In this document: piece after piece, positions 1 through 5,109 of the stretch
Position numbering within the stretch: the first letter of the stretch is position 1
Layout: each line of letters opens with the position of its first letter
Source of the DNA: JAFGOY01 sp034430335
GTDB taxonomy: Bacteria; Chloroflexota; Anaerolineae; Aggregatilineales; UBA3940
NCBI GenBank assembly: GCA_034430335.1
Contig: DAOUES010000004.1
Coordinates: forward strand, 1-6,655
Reading direction: 5' to 3'
Length of the DNA: 6,655 nt
The notes under the pieces: model-generated
Told to the model about the DNA's origin: nothing
The model's database searches: none
What the model saw: the letters and a program-made list of their open reading frames with translations, nothing else
Made by a program: the position numbers and the translations under genes

Positions 1-55
1 TACCCAATCCGTGAGCTTCCCCCGGCGCTTCGAGGATCGTAAACATGAGCAATAA
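1..55 (+). other. Probable 3' end of an upstream gene (frame undecided)
   Basis: Two frames are open from the window edge and both end around the next start codon. One reads YPIRELPPALRGS and stops at TAA 40-42, 2 nt before the ATG at 45. The other reads TQSVSFPRRFEDRKHEQ and stops at TAA 53-55, overlapping the next gene by 11 nt. Either layout would suit an operon with the following NTPase fragment. Too little is present to choose a frame or name a product. Confidence 0.25.
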
Positions 56-320
56 CCCGGACGAAAACCCAACGCCAGCCGCCGAGCCAGCCGCCGAACC
101 AGCCGCCGAATCGACCCCGGTCGAGACGGCTGAAGAAAAGCCGCTTTTCACCTTTGAGCCGGTCGATAAGCCGGATGATCCCGCCACTCCCTACCTTGCC
201 CCTGATCTGCCGCCCTACTTTATCCCGCGCCGCGAGCTGGCCGAACTCAAGAAGCTGCTCCTGAGCCGACCCACCTCATCGCCTTCGACTATCCCGGCGC
301 TCACCGCACCAGTAATATGA
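45..320 (+). pseudogene. N-terminal fragment of a probable STAND/NB-ARC-type NTPase, truncated
   Basis: The start is ATG at 45 with GAGGA at 32-36, 8 nt upstream. The reading frame gives 91 residues. Residues 1-48 are acidic, proline- and alanine-rich low complexity, including three PAAE units. Residues 50-74 (LPPYFIPRRELAELKK and flanks) resemble the 'LPP-x-F-x-x-R-x-E-L-x-x-L' lead-in that commonly precedes the P-loop in bacterial STAND (NB-ARC-like) signalling NTPases. No Walker A follows. After about residue 75 the sequence stops resembling that family, because the DNA now encodes a transposase-like protein in another frame (see 272-583). The last ~16 residues are therefore out-of-frame readthrough. 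The stop TGA at 318-320 overlaps an ATG at 317. I infer a STAND gene cut short by insertion or recombination. The family assignment rests only on the lead-in motif, recalled from memory. Confidence 0.5.
75..110 (+). repeat. Three tandem 12-bp units encoding PAAE
   Basis: The unit CCAGCCGCCGA(G/A) occurs three times in a row at 75-86, 87-98 and 99-110. It translates to PAAE-PAAE-PAAE in the acidic linker of the truncated NTPase. The copies differ only at the last base, so the expansion is probably recent or slippage-prone. The unit length is a multiple of three, so copy changes would keep the frame. Confidence 0.85.
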
Positions 321-583
321 TCGACCGTCACCTCGACCCACTCGACCGCTGCCTGTATGCCGCCCGCTATTTCCACGGCCATCTCATGTCGGCTGAGTAT
401 CAAGTCCGTGCCTGGGCGCTCTTTCACAACTTCCTACCCTACTGCCCTCGTGCCAAAATCCGGCAGCAGTATCTCTCTCCTTTTCATAAGCTTAATGGCT
501 TTGTTTATCACGATAACTGGCTTCAGAACTTGCTCGTTGCCTCTTCTTTAGGTGGTCGCTATGCAACCTACGCAATCCGTTAG
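272..583 (+). pseudogene. C-terminal remnant of a transposase-like protein
   Basis: One open frame runs to TAG 581-583 and encodes about 103 residues. It begins HLIAFDYPGAHRTSNM and ends in YHDNWLQNLLVASSLGG plus a short tail. Recurring signatures are RTSNM-x-DR, CLYAARYFHG, RAWAL-x-x-NF and SP-x-x-LNGF-x-YHDNWL. I recall these from the C-terminal part of an insertion-sequence transposase group seen in Chloroflexota, cyanobacteria and planctomycetes. The similarity begins upstream of the first ATG (317), inside the NTPase fragment's other frame, and no start or catalytic N-terminal half is present. It is therefore a 5'-truncated remnant, not a gene starting at 317. The second half (about 430-600) is visibly more AT-rich than its neighbours, which supports foreign origin. 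Exact family membership is uncertain. Confidence 0.6.
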
Positions 584-601
584 AACGAGTAATTTTCTAA
601 C
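579..601 (+). repeat. 7-bp inverted repeat over the transposase-remnant stop codon
   Basis: GTTAGAA (579-585) and TTCTAAC (595-601) are perfect complements around a 9-nt loop, and the TAG stop lies in the left arm. The stem is AT-rich and followed by TTGTTG. It could be a weak terminator or part of the element's right end. Neither reading is established. Confidence 0.3.
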
Positions 602-648
602 TTGTTGCGAACGGTGATAGTGGAGCGTGGGTGGATCGAGGTGGCGAA

Positions 649-684
649 GGAAAATGAAAATGCCCGGTGTGTCATCACCGGGCA
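649..684 (-). terminator. Rho-independent terminator of the 711-1229 membrane-protein gene
   Basis: On the minus strand, 26 nt after the stop, the transcript folds into a perfect 9-bp stem TGCCCGGTG/CACCGGGCA (arms 676-684 and 661-669). The loop has 6 nt and is followed by TTTTCATTTTCC. A GC-rich stem plus a T-rich tail is the standard intrinsic terminator layout. On the plus strand the stem is preceded by A-rich sequence and lacks a T tail, so it should act mainly on the minus-strand gene. Confidence 0.85.
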
Positions 685-710
685 AGCACTAATCCTTGAG
701 GGGATCAGGG

Positions 711-1229
711 TCAGTAGGTGCCGTTGAACAGGGCTTCGATCAGGCCGGGGTGAGCGGCGAAGTAGGCATTCTGAGCGATGGCGAAAATCACGATGAGAAC
801 GGCACCGACCGCCAGTCCGATCCACATCTGACGCCAACGTTTGTGCTTCACGATGTCGATTATGGTGAGGATCACGGCGGCGGTCATCAGCAGGTGGCCG
901 ACCTGGGCAAAGATGTTGTAGCCGTCCCAGCTAAAGACGAACAATCCGAGCGTGCCATAGCGGAACATCAGCGCCGCACCGGCGGCCATGATCGCCGGGC
1001 TGCCGATCAGGAACCCGGCGAGGTAGAGGACGATGCTGGGCGTGCAGGTGTTCATCATCAGCCAGCCGAGGACCCCGGCCTTCATCTGGACGAGAAAAAC
1101 GAAACTGGCGTTGATGGCGGCCAGCGCGTTCAACCCGGCGACGATCCAGCCGAGAACTCCCCGTTTGAACGGCGCGGATTCCTGCCCGATTTCGGCTGTT
1201 TGCGTTTTGGCCTGCGATACTGCTTGCAT
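711..1229 (-). CDS. Four-helix membrane protein of unknown function (172 aa)
   Basis: I do not recognise a named family. The start is ATG at 1229-1227, fixed by a near-perfect SD AGGAGGT (1240-1234) 4 nt upstream. A polar N-terminus (residues 1-22) precedes about four hydrophobic segments near residues 24-48, 62-88, 106-126 and 134-155. A short amphipathic tail ends the protein. Conspicuous inter-helix residues are NTCTPS (60-65), FSWDGYN-x-FAQ-x-GH (99-112) and the basic loop KHKRWR (128-133), which would be cytoplasmic by the positive-inside rule. Cys62, Trp101, Asp102 and His112 are candidates for functional residues. There is no signal peptide or soluble domain. It has its own terminator and lies divergent to the xylanase gene, so it appears to be a monocistronic unit. 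A small sensor, transporter subunit or stress membrane protein are all possible; none is shown. Confidence 0.8.
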   Translation of the reverse strand: MQAVSQAKTQTAEIGQESAPFKRGVLGWIVAGLNALAAINASFVFLVQMKAGVLGWLMMNTCTPSIVLYLAGFLIGSPAIMAAGAALMFRYGTLGLFVFSWDGYNIFAQVGHLLMTAAVILTIIDIVKHKRWRQMWIGLAVGAVLIVIFAIAQNAYFAAHPGLIEALFNGTY

Positions 1230-1266
1230 GTCAACCTCCTATGGTGTGATTGGATAAGCTGATCCT

Positions 1267-1297
1267 ATTGTCGGGCCTCCAGCGGCTGGAGAGTCAA
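1267..1297 (-). promoter_or_regulatory. Candidate promoter with dyad-filled 19-bp spacer, upstream of the 711-1229 gene
   Basis: On the minus strand TTGACT (1297-1292, 5 of 6 to the sigma-70 -35) is followed after exactly 19 nt by GACAAT (1272-1267, 4 of 6 to -10). The initiation point would be about 30 nt upstream of the start codon. The over-long spacer contains the dyad CTCCAG-CCG-CTGGAG (1291-1277). A 19-20-bp spacer with a dyad between the boxes is the known layout of MerR-family-controlled promoters. No such regulator is in the window, so this is a pattern match only. A second small dyad, GAGTC-AAGG-GACTC (1291-1304), overlaps the -35 side. Confidence 0.35.
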
Positions 1298-1304
1298 GGG
1301 ACTC

Positions 1305-1340
1305 ACCGCAAAGGACGCAGAGGACGCAAAGATAAAAAAG
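1305..1340 (+). repeat. 'CGCAAAGGACGCA' purine-rich dispersed repeat, copy 1
   Basis: The stretch begins ACCGCAAAGGACGCA and continues with near-repeats of GGACGCAAAG into an A-rich tail. The first 15 nt are identical to a second copy at 2686-2700, just after the xylanase gene, in the same orientation. I recall similar 'CGCAAAGGACGCAAAG' runs as common intergenic repeats in many bacterial genomes. Confidence 0.65.
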
Positions 1341-1360
1341 GATGGACTATGGTCGACGAT

Positions 1361-1389
1361 TTAGCAGCTTCGGGGTTCCCGTGTATGAT
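1361..1389 (+). promoter_or_regulatory. Candidate sigma-70-like promoter of the GH10 gene
   Basis: TTAGCA (1361-1366, 4 of 6 to consensus) and TATGAT (1384-1389, 5 of 6) are separated by the ideal 17 nt. The predicted start near 1396 leaves a leader of about 40 nt before the ATG at 1437. It lies just downstream of the purine-rich repeat at 1305-1340. Box matching only. Confidence 0.4.
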
Positions 1390-1436
1390 AGTGTCATCGT
1401 GACCGAGCAATGGGCTTGATGATAGGAGACACAGCG

Positions 1437-2675
1437 ATGAATGTCGACCAGGCAATCAAAGAAAACCGTTCGGCGGAGGCGACGCTGCGCATCGTAGGGC
1501 CTGATGGCGCACCGCTGGCGCAGCAGGCGGTCGAGGTCGAGCAGCGGAAACACAAATTCCTGTTTGGGTGCATCGGTTTCGACATCATACCATTGGCGAG
1601 CGGCGAGCTTGAAGGCGCGGAGAAAGCCTACGCGGAACGCTACGGGCAGATATTGATCGACCTGTATAACCAGATCACCCTGCCGTTCTACTGGCGGGGA
1701 TTCGAGCCGGAGCGGGGCAAACCGGATACCGAACGCCTGCTGAAAACGGCCCGCTGGTTTGCGGATCGCGGCTGCCTGGTGAAGGGACACCCGCTTTGCT
1801 GGCACACGCTGACCGCCCCCTGGCTGCTCGACATGTCGAACGAGGAGATCGTCAGGGAGCAGGCGGCGCGGATCAGGCGCGACGTGGCCGACTTCGCCGG
1901 GGTGATCGACACCTGGGACGTGATCAACGAGGTGGTGATCATGCCGATCTTCGAGAAGGAAGAGAACGGGATCACGCGGATTGCGCAGCAGTTGGGGCGG
2001 ATCGGGATCGTGCGGACGGTGTTCGAGGCAGCGCGTGAAACCAATCCCGACGCCACGCTGCTGATCAACGACTTCGACCTGTCGACTGCCTACGAAATCC
2101 TGATCGAGGGCTGCCTCGAAGCGGGGATCGAGATCGACGTAATCGGGATTCAATCGCATATGCACCAGGGCTACTGGGGACTCGAAAAGACTCAGCAAAT
2201 ACTGGAGCGATACGATCACTTCGGGCTGCCGCTCCACTTCACCGAGGTATCGCTGGTATCAGGCGAACTGATGCCGCCAGAAATCGTCGATTTGAACGAT
2301 CACAAGGTCGACGAGTGGCCGACGACGCCCGAAGGCGAGCAGCGCCAGGCCGAGGAAGTGGTCGAATTCTACAAGACGCTGCTGGCGAATCCGCGCGTCG
2401 AGGCGATCACCAACTGGGGCGTGCGTGACGGCGGCTGGCTGAAAGCGCCTTCGGGATATGTGCGGGAAGACCTGTCACGCAAACCGGCCTACGATGCGCT
2501 GATGAACCTCGTCAAGGGCGAGTGGTGGCTCGCGCCGACGACGATGGCGACCGATGCCGAGGGCAAAGTGCGCTTTAACGGCTGGCTGGGCGATTACGTG
2601 GTCAGGTGGAACGATCAGGAGGCCGGGTTTACGCTCGACGAGAACGGCGCGGCGGCGGTCGAGGTGCGGTTCTAA
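1437..2675 (+). CDS. Glycoside hydrolase family 10 protein, endo-1,4-beta-xylanase-like, no signal peptide (412 aa)
   Basis: GH10 enzymes are retaining (alpha/beta)8-barrel hydrolases that cleave beta-1,4-xylan or xylo-oligosaccharides. Visible landmarks are KGHPLCWH (residues 116-123, the family's GH-x-L-x-WH substrate-binding strand), WDVINE (160-165, acid/base Glu165), LINDFD (209-214), IQSHMH (238-243), HFTE (267-270, nucleophile Glu270) and ITNWGVRDGGW (324-334). A small beta-rich segment (about 14-48, ending in FLFGCIGFD) precedes the barrel. A short 'DAEGKVRFNGWLGDY' C-terminal beta region (about 373-410) follows it; both are seen in some non-secreted GH10 proteins. The start at 1437 has AGGAG (1424-1428) 8 nt upstream. 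The in-frame ATG at 1410 lacks an SD. With no signal peptide or cellulose-binding module, it is probably cytoplasmic and acts on imported oligosaccharides. The segment after the nucleophile (272-300) is rather acidic and loop-like. No transporter or other sugar gene is adjacent. Family is certain, substrate is not. Confidence 0.93.
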   Translation: MNVDQAIKENRSAEATLRIVGPDGAPLAQQAVEVEQRKHKFLFGCIGFDIIPLASGELEGAEKAYAERYGQILIDLYNQITLPFYWRGFEPERGKPDTERLLKTARWFADRGCLVKGHPLCWHTLTAPWLLDMSNEEIVREQAARIRRDVADFAGVIDTWDVINEVVIMPIFEKEENGITRIAQQLGRIGIVRTVFEAARETNPDATLLINDFDLSTAYEILIEGCLEAGIEIDVIGIQSHMHQGYWGLEKTQQILERYDHFGLPLHFTEVSLVSGELMPPEIVDLNDHKVDEWPTTPEGEQRQAEEVVEFYKTLLANPRVEAITNWGVRDGGWLKAPSGYVREDLSRKPAYDALMNLVKGEWWLAPTTMATDAEGKVRFNGWLGDYVVRWNDQEAGFTLDENGAAAVEVRF

Positions 2676-2685
2676 AGATTGTCAA

Positions 2686-2720
2686 ACCGCAAAGGACGCA
2701 AAGATCGCAAAGGGGAAAAA
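2686..2720 (+). repeat. 'CGCAAAGGACGCA' purine-rich dispersed repeat, copy 2
   Basis: ACCGCAAAGGACGCA followed by AAGATCGCAAAGGGG begins 10 nt after the GH10 stop codon. It matches the first 15 nt of the copy at 1305 in the same orientation, so the two form direct repeats bracketing the GH10 gene. Further homology beyond the shared 15 nt is partial. Confidence 0.65.
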
Positions 2721-2796
2721 CAAAGAAATCCGTGAGTCAAGATTTGAGGCGACTATGAATCTGCTCACAACAACTCGTCACAAGAAAAGTTATGCC

Positions 2797-2848
2797 GTCC
2801 CCCTTTGCTAAGGGGGGACAGCATCGAGCGCAGTGAGATGCAGGGGGG
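2797..2848 (-). repeat. Double-hairpin intergenic repeat, element A
   Basis: Read on the minus strand, this has CCCCCC (2848-2843), then stem 1 GCATC/GATGC (2841-2837 with 2825-2821, 11-nt loop), then stem 2 GTCCCCC/GGGGGAC (2819-2813 with 2803-2797, 8-nt loop). The order C-run, hairpin, C-run/G-run hairpin is the same as in elements B, C and D. It sits alone in the 278-nt gap between the GH10 and hydrolase genes. It has no T tail, so it is not a typical terminator, although it might still affect readthrough. Confidence 0.65.
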
Positions 2849-2953
2849 TGATCGTGGTCAAATGACTCACTCTGTTTTCCTTTGGCTCATCTTGAAGGTT
2901 ATTCGATTATCTAAAAAAACAGCATCCCTGGGAATACGAAGGAGAATTTATAG

Positions 2954-3829
2954 ATGCCCCCTGTCTTGATCGATCTGCTTGTCGTGCTGATCATACTCAT
3001 CGCCATCATCCTGATTGCCGCGTGGCTGCTGGCGGGCCGGGCGACACGGCGCTGGAAACCCGATCCGGCCTGCACTCCTGATACGTATCACCTGCCCTTC
3101 GAACACGTGACCTTCACGGCGCGGGATGGGGTCCGGCTCGGCGGGCGGCTGACGGGTGAGCAGGGCCGCCGCCCGGTGGTGATCTTCTGCGCCGGGCTGT
3201 TCGGGAGTATGGACGGGGATACCGGGCTGGTTCCCGCATTCTACAAGGCGGGGTTCGACGTGTTACAGTTCGACTGGCGCGGACACGGGATCAGCGATGG
3301 GCAGCGGGTAACGCTGGGCATAGACGAATCGAAGGACCTGGTCGGGGCGATAGATTTTTTACAGGCGCGGGGCGTCAAACGGATCGGGCTGCTGGGCTTC
3401 TCGATGGGGGCGGGGGTCGCGCTGCGGGTGGCGGCGCAGGACGAGCGGGCCAGGTGCATCATTGCCGATGGGGCGAACCGGCACCTGTTCCATGTGATCC
3501 AGGAGGCGTTCCGCAGCCGGATCGGGCTGGCGCTGAAGCCTTTTGCCTGGCTGGTCGTCAAATTCATCGAGCTGCGGCTGGGCGGGATCAGCCTGGATGA
3601 GGCGAGTCCGCTGGGGGAGGTGGGGAAGATCAGCCCGCGACCGGTGCTGTTCATTCACGGCGGGAGCGATCCTTTCGTGTCGCTTGCGGATCAAGAAGCG
3701 TTGTTCGCGGCGTGCGGGGATCCGAAAACACTGTGGCGAGTCGAGGGAGCGGGGCACCGCGAGGCGGAGAAGGTCGAGCCGGAGGCATACCGGGAGCGGG
3801 TGACCGGATTCTTCAAAGCGAACCTGTGA
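2954..3829 (+). CDS. Membrane-anchored alpha/beta hydrolase (291 aa)
   Basis: This is a serine hydrolase of the alpha/beta fold, with a single N-terminal hydrophobic segment (residues about 4-27) followed by RATRRWK. That pattern suggests an inner-membrane anchor with the catalytic domain after a basic stop-transfer. The nucleophile elbow is GFSMG with Ser150 (148-152). The acid is probably Asp239 in HGGSDPF and the base His268 in GAGH. The strand-turn FCAGLFGS (78-85) occupies the oxyanion-hole position. FDWRGHG-x-S (106-114) is the usual segment before the first helices. A modest lid, roughly 172-222, lies between the nucleophile and acid. The length is normal for the DUF/BAAT-like and lysophospholipase-like hydrolases. 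The start has AAGGAG (2939-2944) 9 nt upstream. A weak promoter-like pair (TTGGCT 2882, GATTAT 2905) lies upstream. It is followed after 39 nt by a multi-pass membrane protein. Substrate is unknown: an esterase, thioesterase or peptidase role is possible. Confidence 0.9.
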   Translation: MPPVLIDLLVVLIILIAIILIAAWLLAGRATRRWKPDPACTPDTYHLPFEHVTFTARDGVRLGGRLTGEQGRRPVVIFCAGLFGSMDGDTGLVPAFYKAGFDVLQFDWRGHGISDGQRVTLGIDESKDLVGAIDFLQARGVKRIGLLGFSMGAGVALRVAAQDERARCIIADGANRHLFHVIQEAFRSRIGLALKPFAWLVVKFIELRLGGISLDEASPLGEVGKISPRPVLFIHGGSDPFVSLADQEALFAACGDPKTLWRVEGAGHREAEKVEPEAYRERVTGFFKANL

Positions 3830-3835
3830 TACAAT
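3827..3835 (+). promoter_or_regulatory. Possible internal extended -10 promoter before the 3869 gene
   Basis: TGATACAAT fits an extended -10 (TG-n-TACAAT, 5 of 6 in the hexamer) and overlaps the hydrolase stop codon TGA. Initiation near 3842 would give a leader of about 27 nt containing the SD GGAGG at 3858-3862. No good -35 is visible, which extended -10 promoters can tolerate. It could give the membrane-protein gene some independent expression. Confidence 0.25.
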
Positions 3836-3868
3836 CAGCGGGACACCATCATCACCTGGAGGATTATC

Positions 3869-4669
3869 GTGAGCGTCCGTTCCGAAGAGAAGCCCAATTC
3901 GCCATACCTGCGCTGGACCCGGCACAGTTCGGTGCTGCTGGGGGCGATGACGCTCACCATCGGGCTGATCATCTATATCTGGTGGCCGCTGGCCGAGGAA
4001 TACCTGGCGCTGATCGACTGGCAGGGCGAATGGTGGCGCACCTTCGACTGGCTGCTGGTGGGCATCTTCGCCTTCATGTCGGTGGTGCTGGTCAGCAGGG
4101 CCGATCTCAAAGCCGACCTGCCGATCATCGGGATCGGCTTGCTGGGCGGGCTGGTGATCGAAAGCTGGGGAACGCAGACCGTGTTATGGACGTATTACAC
4201 GCTCGAACGCCCGCCGCTGTGGATTATCCCCGCCTGGCCGATTGCGGCTCTGACCATCGACCGGCTGGTGAAACTGCTCGATAAGCTGGCAGGGGAGCGG
4301 ATCGGCGAGAAATGGTGGCGGGCGATCTATGTGGCAGTCTTTGTGCCGTTCGTGGGGCTGCTGCTTTTTTTCATATGGCCGACCATCGACAAGTCGCTGA
4401 CGGTCATATCGCTGATCCTGTGCGCGCTGCTGATCGGCACGCCGAAGGGGTTCCGCACACAGGCGATCACGTTCATTGCGGGGTCAGGACTGGGATACTT
4501 CCTCGAATTGTGGGGGACGACCCGCCAGTGCTGGACGTATTACACCTATCAGACGCCGCCGCTGTTCGCGGTGGTGGCGCACGGGATGGCGGCGGTGGCG
4601 TTCTGGCGGGTGCTGGTTTTGTTTGGGGTGATGATTGATAGGGTGCGGGATCGGAGGATGCCGAAATAA
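3869..4669 (+). CDS. Multi-pass membrane protein with internal two-fold duplication (266 aa)
   Basis: The start is GTG with GGAGG (3858-3862) 6 nt upstream. There are about seven hydrophobic stretches, near residues 21-40, 60-76, 84-97, 116-133, 151-170, 175-190 and 198-212, with a last one near 233-256. The striking feature is a repeated motif E-x-WGT-x4-WTYYT-x3-PPL at residues 98-117 and again at 213-232, exactly 115 residues apart. The match continues: Ala122, Ala126, Ala127 and Arg132 align with Ala237, Ala241, Ala242 and Arg247. The aromatic loop with Glu and Arg would lie at a membrane face and could bind a lipid-like substrate or cofactor. The size and helix layout recall membrane carotenoid/isoprenoid-modifying proteins, but I see no diagnostic motif and do not assign that function. 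It lies 39 nt after the hydrolase and is probably co-transcribed with it. The C-terminus is basic (RVRDRRMPK). Confidence 0.85.
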   Translation: MSVRSEEKPNSPYLRWTRHSSVLLGAMTLTIGLIIYIWWPLAEEYLALIDWQGEWWRTFDWLLVGIFAFMSVVLVSRADLKADLPIIGIGLLGGLVIESWGTQTVLWTYYTLERPPLWIIPAWPIAALTIDRLVKLLDKLAGERIGEKWWRAIYVAVFVPFVGLLLFFIWPTIDKSLTVISLILCALLIGTPKGFRTQAITFIAGSGLGYFLELWGTTRQCWTYYTYQTPPLFAVVAHGMAAVAFWRVLVLFGVMIDRVRDRRMPK

Positions 4670-4713
4670 CACTCCTCCCACATATTATGCATCTATGAGA
4701 TGGGAGAAGGCCA

Positions 4714-4757
4714 CCCCCCTCTGCCCCTACGGGCCATCTCCCCCCACTGGGGGGCGA
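4714..4757 (+). repeat. Double-hairpin intergenic repeat, element B
   Basis: C-run 4714-4719 and CTG precede stem 1 GCCC-CTAC-GGGC (4723-4734). CATCT comes next, then stem 2 CCCCCC-ACT-GGGGGG (4740-4754) and CGA. Outside the variable first stem it is almost the reverse complement of element D: both share CCCCCTCTG, CCATCTCCCCC and GGGGGCG. It lies in the 171-nt gap between two plus-strand genes, with no T tail after either stem. Confidence 0.75.
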
Positions 4758-4840
4758 TCAATACTGGCCTTTTGAGGTGGAATCGAATTATTTGCAACAT
4801 TCGACGATGTATTGAAAAGATACGGACAGGAGGAATCGAG

Positions 4841-5104
4841 ATGACTCAGGATAAAGACCAGTTGGCGCGGGCGCGGAAGGTCAAGAACCGGTACGAGGAT
4901 GTATTGATGGCGCGGCCCGACGTGGTGGGCGTGGGCGTGGGGATGCGTCAGCGGGGCGGCGACACGACCGACGAGGTGTGCATCGTGGTGATGGTGAAAC
5001 AGAAACACCCGCTCTCGGCGCTTGACGCGGAGCGGGTGCTGCCAGCCAATCTCGACGGCGTGCCGGTCGACGTGCAGGCCGTCGGGGAGATCAGGGCGAT
5101 GTAG
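4841..5104 (+). CDS. Small stand-alone protein resembling the N-terminal domain of trypsin-like proteins (87 aa)
   Basis: The start at 4841 is set by a strong SD AGGAGG (4828-4833) 7 nt upstream. The in-frame ATG at 4700 would run through repeat element B and has no SD. Residues 1-22 form a charged helix (DQLARARKVKNRYEDVLM). They are followed by RPDVVGVGVG (25-34), a TDEVCIVVMV-x-QK strand (43-54), and LPANLDGVPVDVQAVGEI (67-84). I recall the order 'VVGVGVG ... (T)xE-x-x-I-x-V-x-V-x-x-K-x-P-x-x-L ... IP-x-x-x-DGVP-x-DV-x-x-x-G' from the N-terminal part of secreted or cytosolic trypsin-like proteins in many bacteria. Here it is followed by a stop, with no His-Asp-Ser protease domain. It has no signal peptide. 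It could be an independently folding domain or the remnant of a longer protein. The clean SD and compact end favour a real small gene. It converges on the glycosyltransferase gene with 5 nt between stops. Confidence 0.75.
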   Translation: MTQDKDQLARARKVKNRYEDVLMARPDVVGVGVGMRQRGGDTTDEVCIVVMVKQKHPLSALDAERVLPANLDGVPVDVQAVGEIRAM

Positions 5105-5109
5105 ACAAA

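Noticed and set aside
317..583. Independent 88-residue gene starting at ATG 317
   Set aside because: The transposase-like similarity continues upstream of this ATG in the same frame and no SD precedes it, so it is an internal methionine of a truncated element.
696..1262. Plus-strand open frame opposite the four-helix membrane protein
   Set aside because: The product is Gly/Asp/His-rich low complexity. The minus-strand frame has a strong SD, membrane helices and a terminator.
1347..2237. Long antisense open frame (296 codons) opposite the GH10 gene
   Set aside because: GH10 motifs on the plus strand are unambiguous. The antisense product is Arg/Pro/His/Asp-rich with no family features or SD, as expected for a shadow frame in GC-rich DNA.
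3359..3925. Antisense frame opposite the hydrolase, and the plus-strand alternate frame at 3712-4284
   Set aside because: Both overlap well-supported genes and have Arg/Gly/Pro-biased products without recognisable structure.
4675..4706. CTCCCA/TGGGAG inverted repeat after the duplicated membrane-protein gene, considered as a terminator
   Set aside because: Only a 6-bp stem with a 20-nt loop and no following T run. Chance pairing is likely.
4700..4840. N-terminal extension of the small 87-aa protein from ATG 4700
   Set aside because: It would translate repeat element B, has no SD, and the AGGAGG at 4828-4833 clearly serves ATG 4841.
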